Source: Posidonia oceanica (taxonomy: Eukaryota; Streptophyta; Magnoliopsida; Alismatales; Posidoniaceae). From it: 64,000 bases of DNA. A program made the position numbers and the translations under genes. The stretch covers positions 75,456,001-75,520,000 of the forward strand of contig JAZBRS010000075.1 in NCBI GenBank assembly GCA_037176725.1, read 5' to 3'. Below, piece by piece: positions 23,573-35,103 of the stretch. Each line of letters starts with the position of its first letter. The first letter of the stretch is position 1. Below the pieces are notes generated by a model. That model was given only the letters and a program-made list of their open reading frames with translations. It searched no databases and was not told the origin of the DNA.

Positions 23573-23589
23573 GGGCGATCACGGTGGGA
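23573..23589 (+). other. Primer-binding site of D, first base altered
   Basis: GGGCGATCACGGTGGGA occupies the site where the other copies start with TGG. Its first base is changed, which should weaken priming. Confidence 0.62.
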
Positions 23590-25142
23590 CGGCTAAAAGT
23601 GCCGCCGTGCAAGGTAAGTAAGAATTTCTTCCTTCTTCTTCCTCCATTATTGACATTCTTAGTTTAGTTTTAATTTCTTATTTTTTTCATTTAGTTTTAA
23701 GGTAGTGGTGAAATTCCTCGTAGTGTTTTGAGGCCTCGTGACCCTTTTCCATTTTTTTTCTTACGTCCAAATAACTGAAATCACCTCCCCTTTTTCTAGA
23801 TTCACGGGTGTGGAGGTGGTTTGTAAAAACCAATGTTTTTTCTAAAAAAAACTCTGTCAGTACGTTATACGCGTGATTTGGCATGTGTAACATTAGACGC
23901 TATAGTATCTGCGTCTAACGACCACTGAACAGAAACCTTATGTTTTAACTTTTCTCTTATTTTTTTCTTTTCATAACTGGCCTAAGGACTGAGGTATGAG
24001 GTGATTGGCTTTGCCATAGGAACCGGAACTTCAGTTTCTTTGGGTGCTTTGCAAAAAAAAAAAAGCAAAAAAAATCAAATCTTTTTATATGACTTGCATG
24101 GCCCTCATTGGGAACTAATTGCTTATGTCATTTCTTGGGTTATACAAGTAACCGTCTAGGTTTCAAGCACCTATATTGCAAAGGGCTTAGGAAAGGTATT
24201 TGTATTGTCATTATCTTTCACTAGGGGCCCTTCTTCTTCCATGGCCTTTTGTAAAGGATAATTAGAACCTCAAGCTTTGACTTGTATTCCTCCCTCCCCC
24301 TTTCGGTGGTTTGTTTGTTTGGTGTGTGGATACGTGAGCGACCCGATCAATCCTGAGTACGCTGGGCTCTACCTCTACGGGGTAGGGACCTAAGTGTATT
24401 CAGGCTCCCCCTAGCATCCTTAGGAGTTGAGGTAGGGGGTAATACCAAAAATATTCACCTATATTGTGAGGAGCCCTAGAAATTCCAAAAAAAAAGCCAT
24501 ACCTAAGCCTTAACGAACCCAGAGAGCTACAGCAGGTTTAAAGCACTAATCTCAAAGCGAAAACAAAAATTAAAACCTTAAATCGCTGTTTGAAAGTGTT
24601 TCTGTGCAGTTCTCTGAAACAGGGCGTTAGCCGCTGAGATCCCTGCGTTTAACGTTATACGCAGCAGGTTAAGCGTCTAACGCATTCTTTGTGTGGCAGT
24701 CATATTTTAGCTTTTTTGTGATTTGTTTGCCAGGGGAAGACATTGGAAAAAACCCATAACAGTAACAGTTCTGTTTTACCTTTTTTTAGGAATCTGTATT
24801 AAAATTTCCCAAGTTCTTGTAATTTCATTTTCTTTGCACTTGTAAATCCTTCAAAAAGAAAAAAAGAGAAAAGCCAAAACAAAAAAAAAAGAGAAAAGGA
24901 AAAATCATATAAAAAAGAGAGCAAAAAAAATCAGAAAAAAAAGAGAGCAAAAAGAAAAAAAAACAGAAAACAAAAAAAGAGAAAAAGGAGAGAAAGGAAA
25001 AGTTGAAAAGAAAAGACAGGAGAAGAATAGAGGAATACTGTTAAGGATGTTGTACGCGTGACATTGTGCGTCCAACGTTATACGCCTTACTCTGAGGTGT
25101 ATTACGCCCTGAAGCCAATTCTCATTATCAAAAGCTGCAGCA
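23590..25142 (+). other. Leader of D
   Basis: No gene is seen. Hairpin clusters are at 23864-23919, 24626-24681 and 25049-25105. An A/G-rich tract is at about 24855-25020. The leader is collinear with A and B. Confidence 0.7.
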
Positions 25143-27210
25143 ATGATGAACCAAATCCATGAAGCTGAGCAGCTAGAAAGAGAGAGGTCAGACTCAGCAA
25201 GTACCTCGGGAGAGGAGTCCACAATCTACCACCCAATCACCGGAGAAGCTTTAGATCCGGACTCAATCCAGTATAAAGCCATGTACCAGTTCTTAAATGA
25301 AGAGACATCAGCCCCAACAAGGCCATGTCTGAACAACCTCCAGCAGCCACCCCATCTCGGTGAAGGACAATGAAGGCCAGTTGCGGACCATACCCCTGAA
25401 GATCTATACCAGGGACAAAATGGCAACCCACCGCCGAACACAAACCACCCAGGTCAGGGCACAGTGCTCAATGGAGCTTATAACTCAAGGGCCAACCCCT
25501 TGATTCAGGAACACAGTTACATGCCACATGGCGAATACAAGGAAGGAGTCTATCTAAGACATCTCCAACCACCTTTGGCAGGCAATCAGCCTCGGCCAGA
25601 TCACCACCACCACCAGGCATCTCCCCTGCGATACAAGTAGGTCGCAGCTCAACACTTCTGCAACAGCTACCTCCATCAGCAGCAGAACCATCCGTCTTTC
25701 AATTCACATGTCCCGACCCCATCAGCTGGGATAACAAATTTGGATGAGATAAGAAAAATGCTCAATGCATTAAGGGTACATACCCAGGCTCCGGCAAACT
25801 TTGACATGAGCCGGTTTCCCCCGTTCAGATTACCTCCAGGATTCAAGTACCCGAAGACTCCTAAGTTCAACGGAACCACTAACCCACTCAGTCACCTAAT
25901 GCAGTTCCAAATGGAGTCAGCCCCCTACTTTCATGATTTGGGACTTGTGGTACACCTGTTCTTCTACTCACTTGAGGGAGAGCCATGGATTGGTTTCTCA
26001 CTCTCTCTAAGGAAGACCTCAGCAGCTTTGATAAAATTAGAGAGAGCTTCCTCACAAAATACCAACACAAGATAGACCCCAAGCCAACCTTCCACGACCT
26101 AAGCAAGGAAGTCATGAAGCAAGGCGAAAGCTGGGTAACATTCGCCAACAGATGGCGGGAAATGGCGGCCAAATCAGGGCTGACCATTCCGGAGAGGCAA
26201 GTGGTCCAGACCCTCATTGCAAACACCACTGAACCAATGAAGAAGGGGCTATTAAGTGCCTATTGTCCCAATGTAACTGCCTTGTATGAAGTCCTATTGT
26301 CCCAATGTAACAGCCTTGTATGAAGTGGCGGCCTCCGTTAAAGAAAATCTGCTTGAATTCATAGAGGAGCCAAAGAAGAGCCGAAAAGCACAGGTGATAG
26401 AGGGAGTGACTGGGGTCGTCAACAAGATGAGCCCTGCACCCAGGTCGTTCGAATAAAGGGCTATACTAGCTTCACAGCAGCCAACATGAAGCCACCCTCC
26501 TCCTCAGCAACAGCAAACTTGGAGCCACCCTCCTCCTCAGCAACAACAAACATGGAGCCACCCTCCTCCTCAGCAGCAGCAGGCATGGAATAACCCTCCC
26601 CCTCAGCAATAGATCCGCCCTATGTGGAATGCTCCCTGGTAGCAATGGACTAGGGGCAATCAAAATGGCCAGGCCAACAATAGAAATTCCCCCAACAACA
26701 TTGGGAATGGGAGCGGTTATCACAATGTTCCCCCTCCATTGCCACGCAAAAAGGGAAGAAGAGACCATTACCCTCCTCTCCCAGTCACACTGGCAGATAT
26801 GTTCAGAGAACTAGAGGAAGCAAAAGCACTCGAATTCCCGCCAGCTAGGCCTGAATTGCTAAATTGTGATCGGAGCAAATACTGCCCATTCCATAGAATG
26901 CATGGTCACAACATCAATGACTGCTGGACTTTCAAGGACATAATCTATGACTTGGTAGAGGCAAGTGTGTTTGAATGGGATGTCTTGGTCAAAAGAGCCA
27001 AACAAAGAAAGCAGACAGGGACGTCTCAATAGGTCTACAGCGACCCTCTCCCCAAACACTAAGTCATGGCATTCCAGGACGAGCAGCTCCCAAATCCGCT
27101 AAAGGACTGGGACAACCATGTTGTACTAGAGGAGGACTGAGACAGTCAAGCTGAGCAGTGGGGAATAATCTCGGATGATGATTGGGACAGTGAGGCAGAT
27201 GAGGGACTAA
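25143..27210 (+). pseudogene. gag: Element D gag
   Basis: It starts MMNQIHEAEQLERERSDSAS. TGA or TAG stops appear at CGA or CAG positions. One base is missing near 25984 (GAGAGCCATGG against GAGAGCCCATGG in B). A 34-bp tandem duplication (26259-26292 and 26293-26326) shifts the frame back by chance. The capsid-like core, the WSHPPPQQQQ repeats (26480-26600) and the Cys-x2-His-x4-His-x4-Cys knuckle (YCPFHRMHGHNINDC, about 26881-26925) are all recognisable. The protein would form the particle; this copy cannot make it in one piece. Confidence 0.87.
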
Positions 27211-28100
27211 CAGTGAAGGAGCTCCTTAGTCAGTTCAACCTCACAGCAGTAGTGGAGGAGCCACAAGAAGACATAGAGGAAGAAAGCCAAGTTCAAAAAA
27301 CCAATAAGAAATTTGAACGGGAAAATATAGTCTTCAAAGATTCGGAGCTTCCGCCCCCACATAAGCAAGAGCTGCCACTTGTCATCACAGTGGGCATCAA
27401 TGATAATGTGCTGCAAGGAGTATTGGTCGACACTGGTGCAAGCCGAAGCCTTAGTTCTCTCTCCACACTCCGGAGCTTAGGGCTAAATGAGGGCGAGCTA
27501 GATAGAACTCCCAATATATGCATTGGGTTTGATCAGAAGGAGAAATTCGCACTAGGGACAATACCCATGGAAATCACAGTCGGTCCTTTGACCAGTATCA
27601 CTTCGGTGATCATTATGAAGGAGGAAGTCCTGGAGCCACTCATCCTAGGGAGGTCTTGGCTAGTGGAGGTCGGGGCTGTAGCATCTTCGGTTCATCACAT
27701 GCTAAAATTCAAATACCAAGGAGCGGTCGTCAGCATCCCAGCTAATCGATCGGGGATTCTATGCACATTCAAGATGCCAGAGCCACAAATTGCAACCCTT
27801 CGGGAAGAGGAGGAGTCACAATGTCTGCAATGGAGAAAATCACCGCTATGGGATCCCAAGTCGCTGTCGCCACCAGTCTCTCCAATCTTTAGAGCAGCAA
27901 GGCCACCATTAAGTCAATTGCCGGCCCTCAGCACTTCAGTACTCCGGAGCACTACTACTCCATCATCCCCAATCTTCCGAGTGCTAACAGGGCAGTAAGC
28001 TAGGGCCACAAAGCCACCATAGCTTGGCGGATTTATACGGAGGGAGTCCATCTTCGCCTGGTCGCTCAAGATGGGAGCATCTAAAGGAAATGAGGCTGCT
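27211..28100 (+). pseudogene. pro: Element D retropepsin 1 (PR1)
   Basis: The frame is open from 27213 to a TAA at 27996. It contains ITVGINDNVLQGVLVDTGAS, LSTLRSLGLNEGELDRT and LILGRSWLVEVGA. The spacing between DTGA and ILGR is the same as in B and G. The Pro/Ser-rich linker with PPVSPIFR follows. The domain itself has no stop and would fold if expressed. Confidence 0.87.
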
Positions 28101-28537
28101 GTGCCCATCACCAGAGGAGGGAGGCTGTCAAATCGAATCGTACCACCAGCAGAGCAAACAGAGCCGGTCAGACCTGAAGTAGGACCTAGGTCGGCAGAAT
28201 ATGACATCCTAGAGTAATTAAAGATGATGTAGGCCAGGATCTTGATTTATGACCTCATAAACAGCTCAAATTAACACCGGAAAGCTCTGCTAGAAGTGCT
28301 AGAGAAGGCCCAAGTTGCCCCAGACATGCCAGCAGAGGAACTCCATATCATAGCTACAGCAGTCTTTGTAGAGCCAATCATTACCTTTGCTAATAGCGAG
28401 TTGGCACCAATAGAGAGGAGAAAAGCTCCATTGAATGTAACCATTTCTATAAACAATCACTTAATTTCTGAAGTGCTCATAGATACTGGTGCATCAATGA
28501 ACATTTGCTCATTAAATACAATACAAGCCTTGGCATC
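28101..28537 (+). pseudogene. pro: Element D retropepsin 2 (PR2), truncated at a deletion junction
   Basis: The spacer and N-terminal half of PR2 are present up to EVLIDTGASMNICSLNTIQAL. Just after GCCTTGG the sequence jumps into integrase (CATCCCAAAGAAATTAG). About 4.3 kb is missing relative to G: end of PR2, G-patch, RT, both RNases H and half of integrase. The junction shares TTGGC-like microhomology between the two parents, as expected for illegitimate recombination. The fusion is out of frame. Confidence 0.87.
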
Positions 28538-29212
28538 CCAAAGAAATTAGTAGCAGACAATGGCGCAATCTTCGTATCCCAAGACTTCAAAAAGATCTGT
28601 AAGAAGTTTAAGATTGAATTGCATCATTCATCGCCATATTACCCCCAAGGTAATGGACAAGCTGAAGCTACTAATAAAACGTTAATCTGAATCCTTAATA
28701 AAACGGTAGGAGGAACCAAGGGACATGATTGGACAGATAAGCTAATTGATACCTTGTGGGCCTATCGAACCTCCATAAGAACGCCTACGGGCCAAACCCC
28801 ATTTACGCTTACTTATGGTATGGAGACGGTAGTCCCATTTGAGGTCATGGTCCCCTCATCCAGGATACAACTCGACAATGAGATAACTGCCGAGGATAAG
28901 AGGCAATTATTAAGTCTACATATGGATTTGCTTGATGAGAAGTGGTTGCAAGCAGCTGAGAATGCACGCCTCTACCAAGAACGACTTGCAAGAGCATATA
29001 AGAAGAAAGTAATTGAACGTAAATTCTATATTGGTGAATGGGTGCTTAAAGAAATCCTTACTCGCAAGCATGGGAAACTGAGACCAAATTGGGAAGGACC
29101 ATACTTGGTGGTTGAGGTATATCCAGGCAATGCCTATTGTTTGGCCAGAGAGGATGGCACTAGGCTTGAATATCCTTGGAATGCACTGCACCTCAAAAGG
29201 TACTACCCTTGA
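28538..29212 (+). pseudogene. int: Element D integrase, C-terminal half
   Basis: The frame resumes at GIPKKLVADNGAIF with the second catalytic Asp, followed by HHSSPYY and the Glu of GQAEATN. A TGA at 28688 stands for CGA. The C-terminal domain is complete: EWVLKEILTRKHGKLRPNW, GPYLVVEVYPGNAYCL and a clear end RYYP followed by TGA at 29210-29212. No chromodomain is seen, as usual for Tat elements. This copy shows where pol ends. Confidence 0.88.
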
Positions 29213-29976
29213 TATGCACACAGACCCATTAGACTACCCATGCTTAAGGGCTTACTGTTGTTGAAGCCTAGGAATCATGCCTTAGCTTCATCCCACAAAC
29301 ACTTTGTGGGAGAAGGAAAGGAAATGGTCCAACACAGAGATAGAGGCAAATCATAAGGAGCCCCCTCCCAGTTCATGAATAACAAGTCCACACACATCCC
29401 TCGAGTCAGACACGTTACCCTAGTACAAATCGGGTAGGTGTTTAAGACCCAAAACCTAGAAGCGCAGAAAAGAGGGGAGTGTACCAAATAAAAGAGTGTC
29501 TCGGTTCGTCAAGGAACGAGTATCCATTGACTGAGCACTCAGAAGGGGTGAGACTACTTGCCAAAGTACCCAGAAAAGAAAGCAAAAAGTGTCAGAAAAG
29601 AAGGCAGCAAAGAAGCTGTCCATGTGCAAGAAAAGAAAGAGACTAGAAAAGACGGTAGCAAAGAAGCTGTCCAAGAGTCAAAACTGAAAAGCTGGGGAAT
29701 ATTAAGCGCAGTAGGAATCAACCTTAAACTAGGAGGGGTTTAGGCTTCAAATCTTCAGCCGACATCTTAGGATAGGGCGTGGACTTTCCTTCCACCCACA
29801 TCCCACACTGTACACATTAGAGGCAAGGGGTAGAGGCCTAGGTCTAGGGGCAGTTAGGTGCCGAAGCAAGCCCGAGGTATTTTCTAACTCTGAGATGCAA
29901 AAGGGACCAAACTATCAAGGTTTTCCAGCCATGAGGTCCCCAGTTTCCCAACTTCCCAGAGGATTCTTCGTCTCCC

Positions 29977-30112
29977 ATAAAATCAAAAATCCAAAAAAAA
30001 ATGATAAAATCAAAAATCCAAAAAAAATGATAAAATAAAAAATCCAAAAAAAAATGATAAAATCAAAAAAATCCAAAAAAATGATAAACTAAAAAATCCA
30101 AAAATAGTGAGT
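29977..30112 (+). repeat. A-rich minisatellite
   Basis: About five copies of a 26-29-bp unit combining AAAATCCAAAAA and ATGATAAAAT. Confidence 0.85.
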
Positions 30113-30579
30113 AGGGTAAAATCTACCCAACCAACATCACCTCATGAAACTGATAACAAGTAAGGCCAGTGATGCAAAAATCTAGGACATTTTACAACTC
30201 CGCATCGTACTTGACCCCTCCTATTCAGGACGGTCACATGGTATTCGCCTACGAGCTAAGACTGGGATCTCGAGAAGAGACAGTCCCTTGTCTGGCGTAT
30301 CATCTGTAGACAACAAAGCTGAGGCCAATACTTGTTATTCAAAACCTAAGTTTCCCTTAACTTCTCCATTGCATTAAGACTTCTTTCCCATTCATAGTTT
30401 TAGGTTTGCTTAAAATATGCATTGTATATAGGTTGTTACCAAGTTTTCTGTAACCTTTTTGATTTCACAGTGTTAAGGATGTTTCTGAGTTTCCAGAAGT
30501 CACTTTGGACTAGGGGCAATAATACACCTAGATGGATTAACAAATTTGCTGAGGTTGTGTAGGAGAGCAGTTCGGGAGC

Positions 30580-30706
30580 GTTAAACGAGCAAATATCAGC
30601 GTCCAACGTTGGATGCACTACCTGAAGCGTATAACGATCAACAGAGGGATATTGGACGCTTGTTTCCGCGCGTCTTATGTTATAAGTGCCAGTTTGAGCG
30701 TCTTAC
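30580..30706 (+). repeat. Four hairpin units in two pairs
   Basis: Units 30580-30607 and 30608-30635, then 15 bp, then 30651-30678 and 30679-30706, each exactly 28 nt. Arms vary (GTTAAACG, GTTGGATGC, ATTGGACGC, GTTATAAG), so pairing is imperfect. The block lies downstream of the 3' end of the antisense genes. Confidence 0.75.
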
Positions 30707-30835
30707 GTTTTAACTGTGACTTAAACTGCAGAGTGTGGACAAGGGGCGCTTGATCAAATATCAAAGCCACCAGGGAGTATTTCTAAACTCTGAACAGTCC
30801 AAAACACATGAACAAGGATGAAAAATGAAGATATA

Positions 30836-30841
30836 TTTATT
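30836..30841 (-). terminator. AATAAA signal for antisense gene gamma
   Basis: TTTATT on the plus strand is AATAAA on the minus strand, about 50 bp beyond the stop of the gamma fragment. Confidence 0.5.
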
Positions 30842-30887
30842 CCCTTGAAATGATACATGGTCCCCAAAAATAAAAGATTACAATGAT

Positions 30888-31400
30888 TGCCTATCTAATC
30901 ATCTTCTTCCTTTTCCTGCGCAGCACGCTCGTCGCTTCAACCCACTCCTTGGGTTTAGGCAGTAGCTTTGAATACCACTTCCAGTGCGCATCCTCCCGTG
31001 AAAGGCAGCAAGTCGAAAGAGTAGCTGATAGCCCCTCTGAATCATCATGGCGGTCCAGAGACGACCAAAGAGCCCAAATGTAGTACACCATTACTGCATC
31101 AGATGGAAGACTACGCTCTCGAACTCGAATACGAGGAATAAAGCTCAGCCGAGGTGGTACCCCTTTCTTCTGCCCTACCATCTCGAAGCAGTGATGGGAG
31201 TTGTACACCACAAAGTGGGTGGGCCCTATCAACTCCAACTCAACTGAAGAACCTCGCGCCTGTTGCTTATGATAAAGGGACGTGGAAGGCACGGAGATGT
31301 CAATGGGGCAGAAGACAAAGAGCAAACCCTTTCCTCAATCAAATCTGTCTTCACAGGCCCAAGCCTTGGGAAATGGACCTGCAGCCCCCTGGAAAGAAGG
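30888..31400 (-). pseudogene. Gamma: C-terminal piece of a DUF7745-like antisense gene
   Basis: The minus strand reads ELIGPTHFVVYNSHHCFEMVG and continues to a basic end RRKRKKMIR with stop near 30891. It aligns with the C-terminal part of gene alpha (IGATEFVRYNPQRCFSMLG), so it is a diverged paralogue. It replaces the last exons of beta found in F, starting at about 31400. The N-terminal part is missing. Function is unknown. This suggests a third antisense gene unit once existed, or a recombination between units. Confidence 0.6.
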
Positions 31401-31644
31401 AAAGGAGGAGCACTACAAGTTGAAGGTTGAAAAGAAGGATTCAATTCAGTTACAATTCATAGTCAAACTATAAAGGCTACATGTGAAGATACCTGAGAGG
31501 TAGAGGCACGCAGGTGATCAATCTCCCCAGTCAGAACAAAGAGCTGCTGGGTCAAGTGGCACTCTTGCTGAGCTCGCTCATCTACCGCCTTGAGTTGCAA
31601 AAGAAAGAAAGTGAGTCAGCCAAATTGAATTAACAGTCTAACAA

Positions 31645-33195
31645 ATGAAATTCAGAAGCTCATCACTATCTCCAGCTGGGCTCGGGAAGACTGAACCTCC
31701 TCCAGCAGGGCTGCACGGGACACCACCGCCTCCCCGGGATCTGTGTCCCCCAAAGGAAGGTTCCCGCGCCCAAGGAAGTGGGACCGGTGGAAGATCATCA
31801 AAGAAGAAAACTTTCGGTCTATCCACTCGGCCCACACCGCCTCGTCCTCCTCTGTGGCATCCGTCGGAGCAGGAGAACCACGACGAGCCCTGTCCAAGAG
31901 CTGTGGACCGTAGACGTCCACCCAATGACGAGCAAGGCTGGCCTCGTCGCGTGTCTCTCGCCAAACTTGGTGAGGAGGAGGTAGAGGCTGAGCCTGCCGG
32001 TGCCCTAGCTGTCATAGCACCCTGCCAATCTGCTGGAAGTGACAGTGGTTCCAGCTATGGATCCATACGTCCGGCCGAAAATGGCCCGATCACGGGCAAT
32101 CTCAGGGACGTCTGCATTCTCTCCCACAGCATATGGACGCCAAACCACCTGAAAGGAGCAATGCATGTCAGCAAGCAGCATAAATAAATAAACAGAAGCT
32201 GAAATTAAAAGAAACAAGTTACCTGAGCCGGGACAAGGAGCTCGAAAAACAAACGACCGACATAGCGGTTGTCATCTGCAGGCTCAAGGGCTTGCTCAGC
32301 AGCGGCCCAGAACAGTCCCCGAGGAAAGGGGACACCAGTAGGAGGAATCAGAGGAGGGGCAGGTCGTAGAAAGGTGAAGTGGTCCCACACCCACATCTGC
32401 ACGCAAAGCAAGGAAGCTGTTAGCAAGAATATAATATCCAATGCAAGCTTAAATATGCTGATTTTACCTAAAGGAATGGCAGGTTCCCGCCCAGCTGGCG
32501 AGAACTGCAGTCAGTGAAGTAGAAGAGGGTGGAGTACAGGTGCGCCAAGCTGGCCGCACCCCAGGCATACTCTCCCACGCGCTCCAAGTCGGCCAGGAGA
32601 GGAAGGAACCACGCCGAGAGCTTCGAGGAGGAGTGCGAAAAGAGCACCTCCCCAAACAGCACTAGGAGGAAGGCCCGCAGCTGCTGGTCGGCCTCCACGC
32701 CTGGTCCAGCTACTGTCTCTGCCAGCTCATTGACTTGGCGAACTGCGGAAGTGATCACCACGAGTTGCTCCCCGCTCATGGCTAACTGACGTCCAACAAG
32801 CTCCTGCGCTAAGGCTGAGTAACCCGAGCGCACCCGCCCCGTCATTGGTCTGCCCGTGACCCGGAGACCGGTCAGCCGCACCAAGTCCTCAAGGGTGAGG
32901 ACAAACTCGCCCGCCCTCGTGATGATTGAGCTCGTGCGGAAGTTCCACCGCTCTGCGACCGCCTCCAAGAACATCGGACGGAGGGGAAAGTCTGGGATGG
33001 ACAGGAAATGCCCAAATCCCATTTGATCCAGACGCTCCTACTAGAAAGTAGCCAACAAGGCGTAGGACCGGCGGACCTGGCCCTAGTAGCAACGGGTCAC
33101 GGCTGGTGCTCGACTCTGTAAACAAGAAAGAGAATCATCAGTCAGGATGAAATAATTGAATAAAATAAGGGAAAAATGAAAAGATGTCTACCTGC
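31645..33195 (-). pseudogene. Beta in D: antisense plant-mobile-domain gene with introns
   Basis: The minus strand encodes a plant mobile domain (PMD, PF10536): MFLEAVAERWNFRTSSIIT, GEFVLTLEDLVRLTGLRVTG, YAWGAASLAHLYSTLFYF and VVWRPYAVGE. Exons by consensus GT-AG are 33192 upward (end of exon 1), 33115-32468, 32396-32223 and 32148 down to about 31650. Introns are 71-76 bp and stand at the same places in F. The N-terminal exon seen in F (45372-46265) is missing, deleted at a hairpin unit (33242-33269). In-frame stops near 33040-33100 and an altered donor at about 31652 show decay. PMD proteins are plant-specific and some act in silencing; the role here is unknown. Confidence 0.8.
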
Positions 33196-33241
33196 CCCCT
33201 CGAAGCTAGTGTGGCGGTGGCGGGACATCCCAGCGTACAAC

Positions 33242-33269
33242 GTTGGTCGCTTCATTGTCATCGTACAAC
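33242..33269 (+). repeat. Single hairpin unit at a deletion junction
   Basis: A 28-nt unit with GTTGGTCGC and GTACAAC ends. Relative to F (45405-46440), about 1 kb including beta exon 1 is missing just left of this unit. Confidence 0.7.
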
Positions 33270-33359
33270 GCTTTAAGTTCAGGGAAGTGTTCTGAATTCT
33301 GATACTTTCATTCAACTCATACAAATTCATTCAAAAGAGACCAAAGAGACGAAATAAAT

Positions 33360-33365
33360 TTTATT
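33360..33365 (-). terminator. AATAAA signal for gene alpha in D
   Basis: TTTATT on plus is AATAAA on minus, about 65 bp downstream of the end of alpha. The same place in F is 46548-46553. Confidence 0.6.
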
Positions 33366-33423
33366 GATGACAAATGATACATTTCTAACTACATTTTCTG
33401 TCTTTTTGAAGGAAATTCAATGG

Positions 33424-34900
33424 ACAACTTAGGCCGCACGCCCTCGTACTAAGCGTCATAAGTTGCAAGAGAGATGGCTTCGCGGTCTGCGTTCGAGTTC
33501 TCCTATGCAGAAAGGACTCGATTTCGTCTCTTCCCGTCCCAAGTACCAGCCTGATAGAAGACCTCGATGATGTCCCTAGGGGTGTCTCTCAAGCACGGGA
33601 GAATCATGTCAGAGAAGTGAGGCAAGGGAGGTATAGCCTGAAGAGTATCCAGCATCGAGAAGCATCGCTGAGGGTTGTACCTCACAAACTCGGTCGCCCC
33701 AATCAGCGTCAGGAAGTACTCTGGGTCAAACATTGTCCTGAAAGGCGAGGGAGGACAGAAGGAGTCCATCTGGGATTTGACCTCGCAAGCGTATAGACGG
33801 CGAATGTACTCCTCCAGGGGAAGGCTAGCATCAAGAGCAGGCAGAAGAAAAAGCTCATCCAACCAGCACAGAACTAGGAACGGTGAGTCGAAGAATGGTC
33901 CCCCGAGGCAGGCACTGGATAAGCGCCAGATGGTGAAAGCCAAAACAGACTGACTTAAGCATTTCTCCAGATTGCGAACGCAGATGCACATGAGCTCAGC
34001 ATGGTGGGTGCTAATGGTCAGAGCTTCATTTGGGAAGAGTACCAGTCCCCCGATCAGAATAAAGACACATTCCAAGCAGGAAGCCTCAGAGCGGATGTTG
34101 TCACGCTGTTTCCAGAAGAATTTCGACAAGGAGGAGAGTTTGATACAGCCATCTAGCACCAGGTCCTCCGGCACAACACTGGAGCCAAAAATGTGGTTTA
34201 AGAGAGAAAAAGAGCCTACCACCCCGATTGGCAAAAGGTAGGCATCCCTGCAGTAAATGGATGGGTCAGCCTGTCGAGTACCCAAAAGGGCGCTCACCTC
34301 CTCCAAAAGAATGTTCAATTCCCCAGAAGAGGAAAAGAATGTGTGAGTCAAAGGATTCCATAGCTCGCAAAGGCCAAAAAGCACCTTCCAGTCAACAGGC
34401 TGCCGCAACTGGCAAAGAGCTTGACAAAGACCAGCTTCTTCCAAGAGCTCCCGATATCTCTTCAAAGCCCAAGAGCGGAATTTTTGAACCCAGTCCAACT
34501 GATAGGCTTTTGAGTCACGGTTGTTGTTGGCAGAGGATAGCGGCTATGAAATAAGAAAAATCAGCAGAGATAAAGAAATATGAGAATGGGAGTATGGGGA
34601 AATGATGAAAACAAGGAGTACCTTCTCATGCACCAAAAGATTCGCCAAATGATTAGGTATAGCCTCTAGTCGGAGTTGCACTATGTCGGAAGGAGAGGAA
34701 AAGACGGCCACTTGGAAGGCATGGTGCGGGATATCACTCAAATCCATGAGGAGAAGCACAATCCCTAGCAAGCGAAAAATCAATAAAGAAAGGAAGACAA
34801 ATGTTTGAACTACAAGATCCATGCCAAGAGGGGGGCAAATATAGGCCGTGGAGCCTTCATCAGAATGGAAACCTAAAGAAAATCGGAGATTTACTGCCAA
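33424..34900 (-). pseudogene. Alpha in D: antisense DUF7745-like gene
   Basis: Exon 1 (34900-34622) contains LRLEAIPNHLANLLVHEK. An intron of 78 bp (34544-34621, GTACTC to TTTCATAG on the minus strand) leads to exon 2, LDWVQKFRSWALKRYRELLEE to GTWDGKRRNRVLSA. A TAG at 33503 replaces the Trp of copy F, and the last 27 or so codons lie beyond. The core FGLCELWNPLTHTFFSS, EVSALLGTR and DPSIYCRDAYL is typical of the plant DUF7745 family, related in style to the plant mobile domain. It lies antisense to gag-pol between integrase and 3' LTR. Function is not known. Family naming is from memory, so moderate certainty. Confidence 0.75.
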
Positions 34901-34944
34901 AACGGTGGTGCCCGAACAGGAAAGACAGCAGCCTGTCTCGCGAC

Positions 34945-35028
34945 ATTATACGTAGCCGCAATGCCGTCCAACATTAGCCGTGGTGTTGTAGCCATCCAAC
35001 GTTGAACGCTAACAATCCAGCGTCCAAC
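34945..35028 (+). repeat. Three hairpin units upstream of antisense alpha in D
   Basis: 84 nt, three 28-nt units. Seen from gene alpha this is its 5' side. The same block stands at 48121-48204 in F and, as two units, at 62906-62961 in H. Confidence 0.8.
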
Positions 35029-35103
35029 AGATCAAATTAGAATTGAGAGCAAATCAGCAAGCCCCGGAGCACAACCGGGCCAACAAAGCAAGCAAAGCCA
35101 AAG

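Larger units (their letters stand above)
29213..30835 (+). other. Spacer after integrase in D
   Basis: No gene is recognised. The stretch holds a simple A/T-rich minisatellite near 29977-30112 and a four-unit hairpin block at 30580-30706, listed separately. Short open frames are not supported by any motif. Confidence 0.6.
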
